Shown here in pieces: positions 6,080 through 6,102 of a stretch of DNA of 6,102 bases. Origin of the DNA: Clostridia bacterium (lineage in GTDB: Bacteria > Bacillota_A > Clostridia > Oscillospirales > CAG-272). The position numbers and the translations under genes were made by a program. The stretch lies in the NCBI GenBank assembly GCA_017408625.1, contig JAFQUG010000332.1:1-6102 (forward strand), in the 5' to 3' direction. The stretch's first letter is position 1. The number at the start of each line of letters is the position of its first letter. A model generated the notes under the pieces. It saw only the letters and a list, made by a program, of their open reading frames with translations. It was not told the origin of the DNA and ran no database searches.

Positions 6080-6102
6080 GAAAACAAATTGTAAAGCCGC
6101 GG
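6080..6102 (+). other. short non-coding tail after pantothenate kinase, cut by the window
   Basis: These 23 bases follow the stop codon. They end in AAAGCCGCGG, a short A-run leading into GC-rich sequence, which could be the rising arm of a hairpin terminator that continues outside the window. No second arm or T-tract is visible, so no terminator is called. Confidence 0.3.

Overview
The window holds five genes and very little non-coding DNA. The base composition is moderately GC-rich with a bias to G/C at third codon positions. Shine-Dalgarno sites are canonical AAGGAG type. The gene families are a clostridial-style RqcH/NFACT protein, a YcxB-like membrane protein, a DUF4838 lipoprotein with a Thr/Glu linker, and a type II pantothenate kinase. 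Together these suggest an anaerobic Firmicutes/Clostridia chromosome, possibly gut-associated. That placement is inferred from gene style; no taxonomic marker is present.

Four genes lie on the minus strand and read from right to left as one likely operon: a HAD-IIA (NagD/AraL-like) phosphatase (4283-5095), a DUF4838 lipoprotein (2346-4250), the ribosome quality-control factor RqcH (551-2317) and a small two-helix YcxB-like membrane protein (18-539). The gaps are 32, 28 and 11 bases, with no terminator in any of them. Each gene has its own Shine-Dalgarno site, and the last one overlaps the rqcH stop codon. Just past the YcxB-like gene, the left edge carries one arm of what looks like a hairpin terminator with a T-tract.

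A single divergent gene on the plus strand (5207-6079) encodes type II pantothenate kinase, the first step of CoA synthesis. The AT-rich region between the two divergent start codons (about 110 bases) contains a convincing promoter for each direction. Their -35 elements cross over each other, and a perfect 12-bp palindrome sits where the two footprints overlap. Transcription of pantothenate kinase and of the four-gene operon may therefore be mutually exclusive or jointly controlled.

No tRNA, rRNA, CRISPR array, insertion sequence or integrase was seen, and there is no sign of a defence or mobile system. The window is mostly ordinary chromosome. The points worth a second look are the interlocked promoters, the grouping of a possible glycan-active lipoprotein with a translation-rescue factor, the Glu-Arg pair in place of Asp-Arg in RqcH, and a short in-frame hexanucleotide repeat in the lipoprotein linker.
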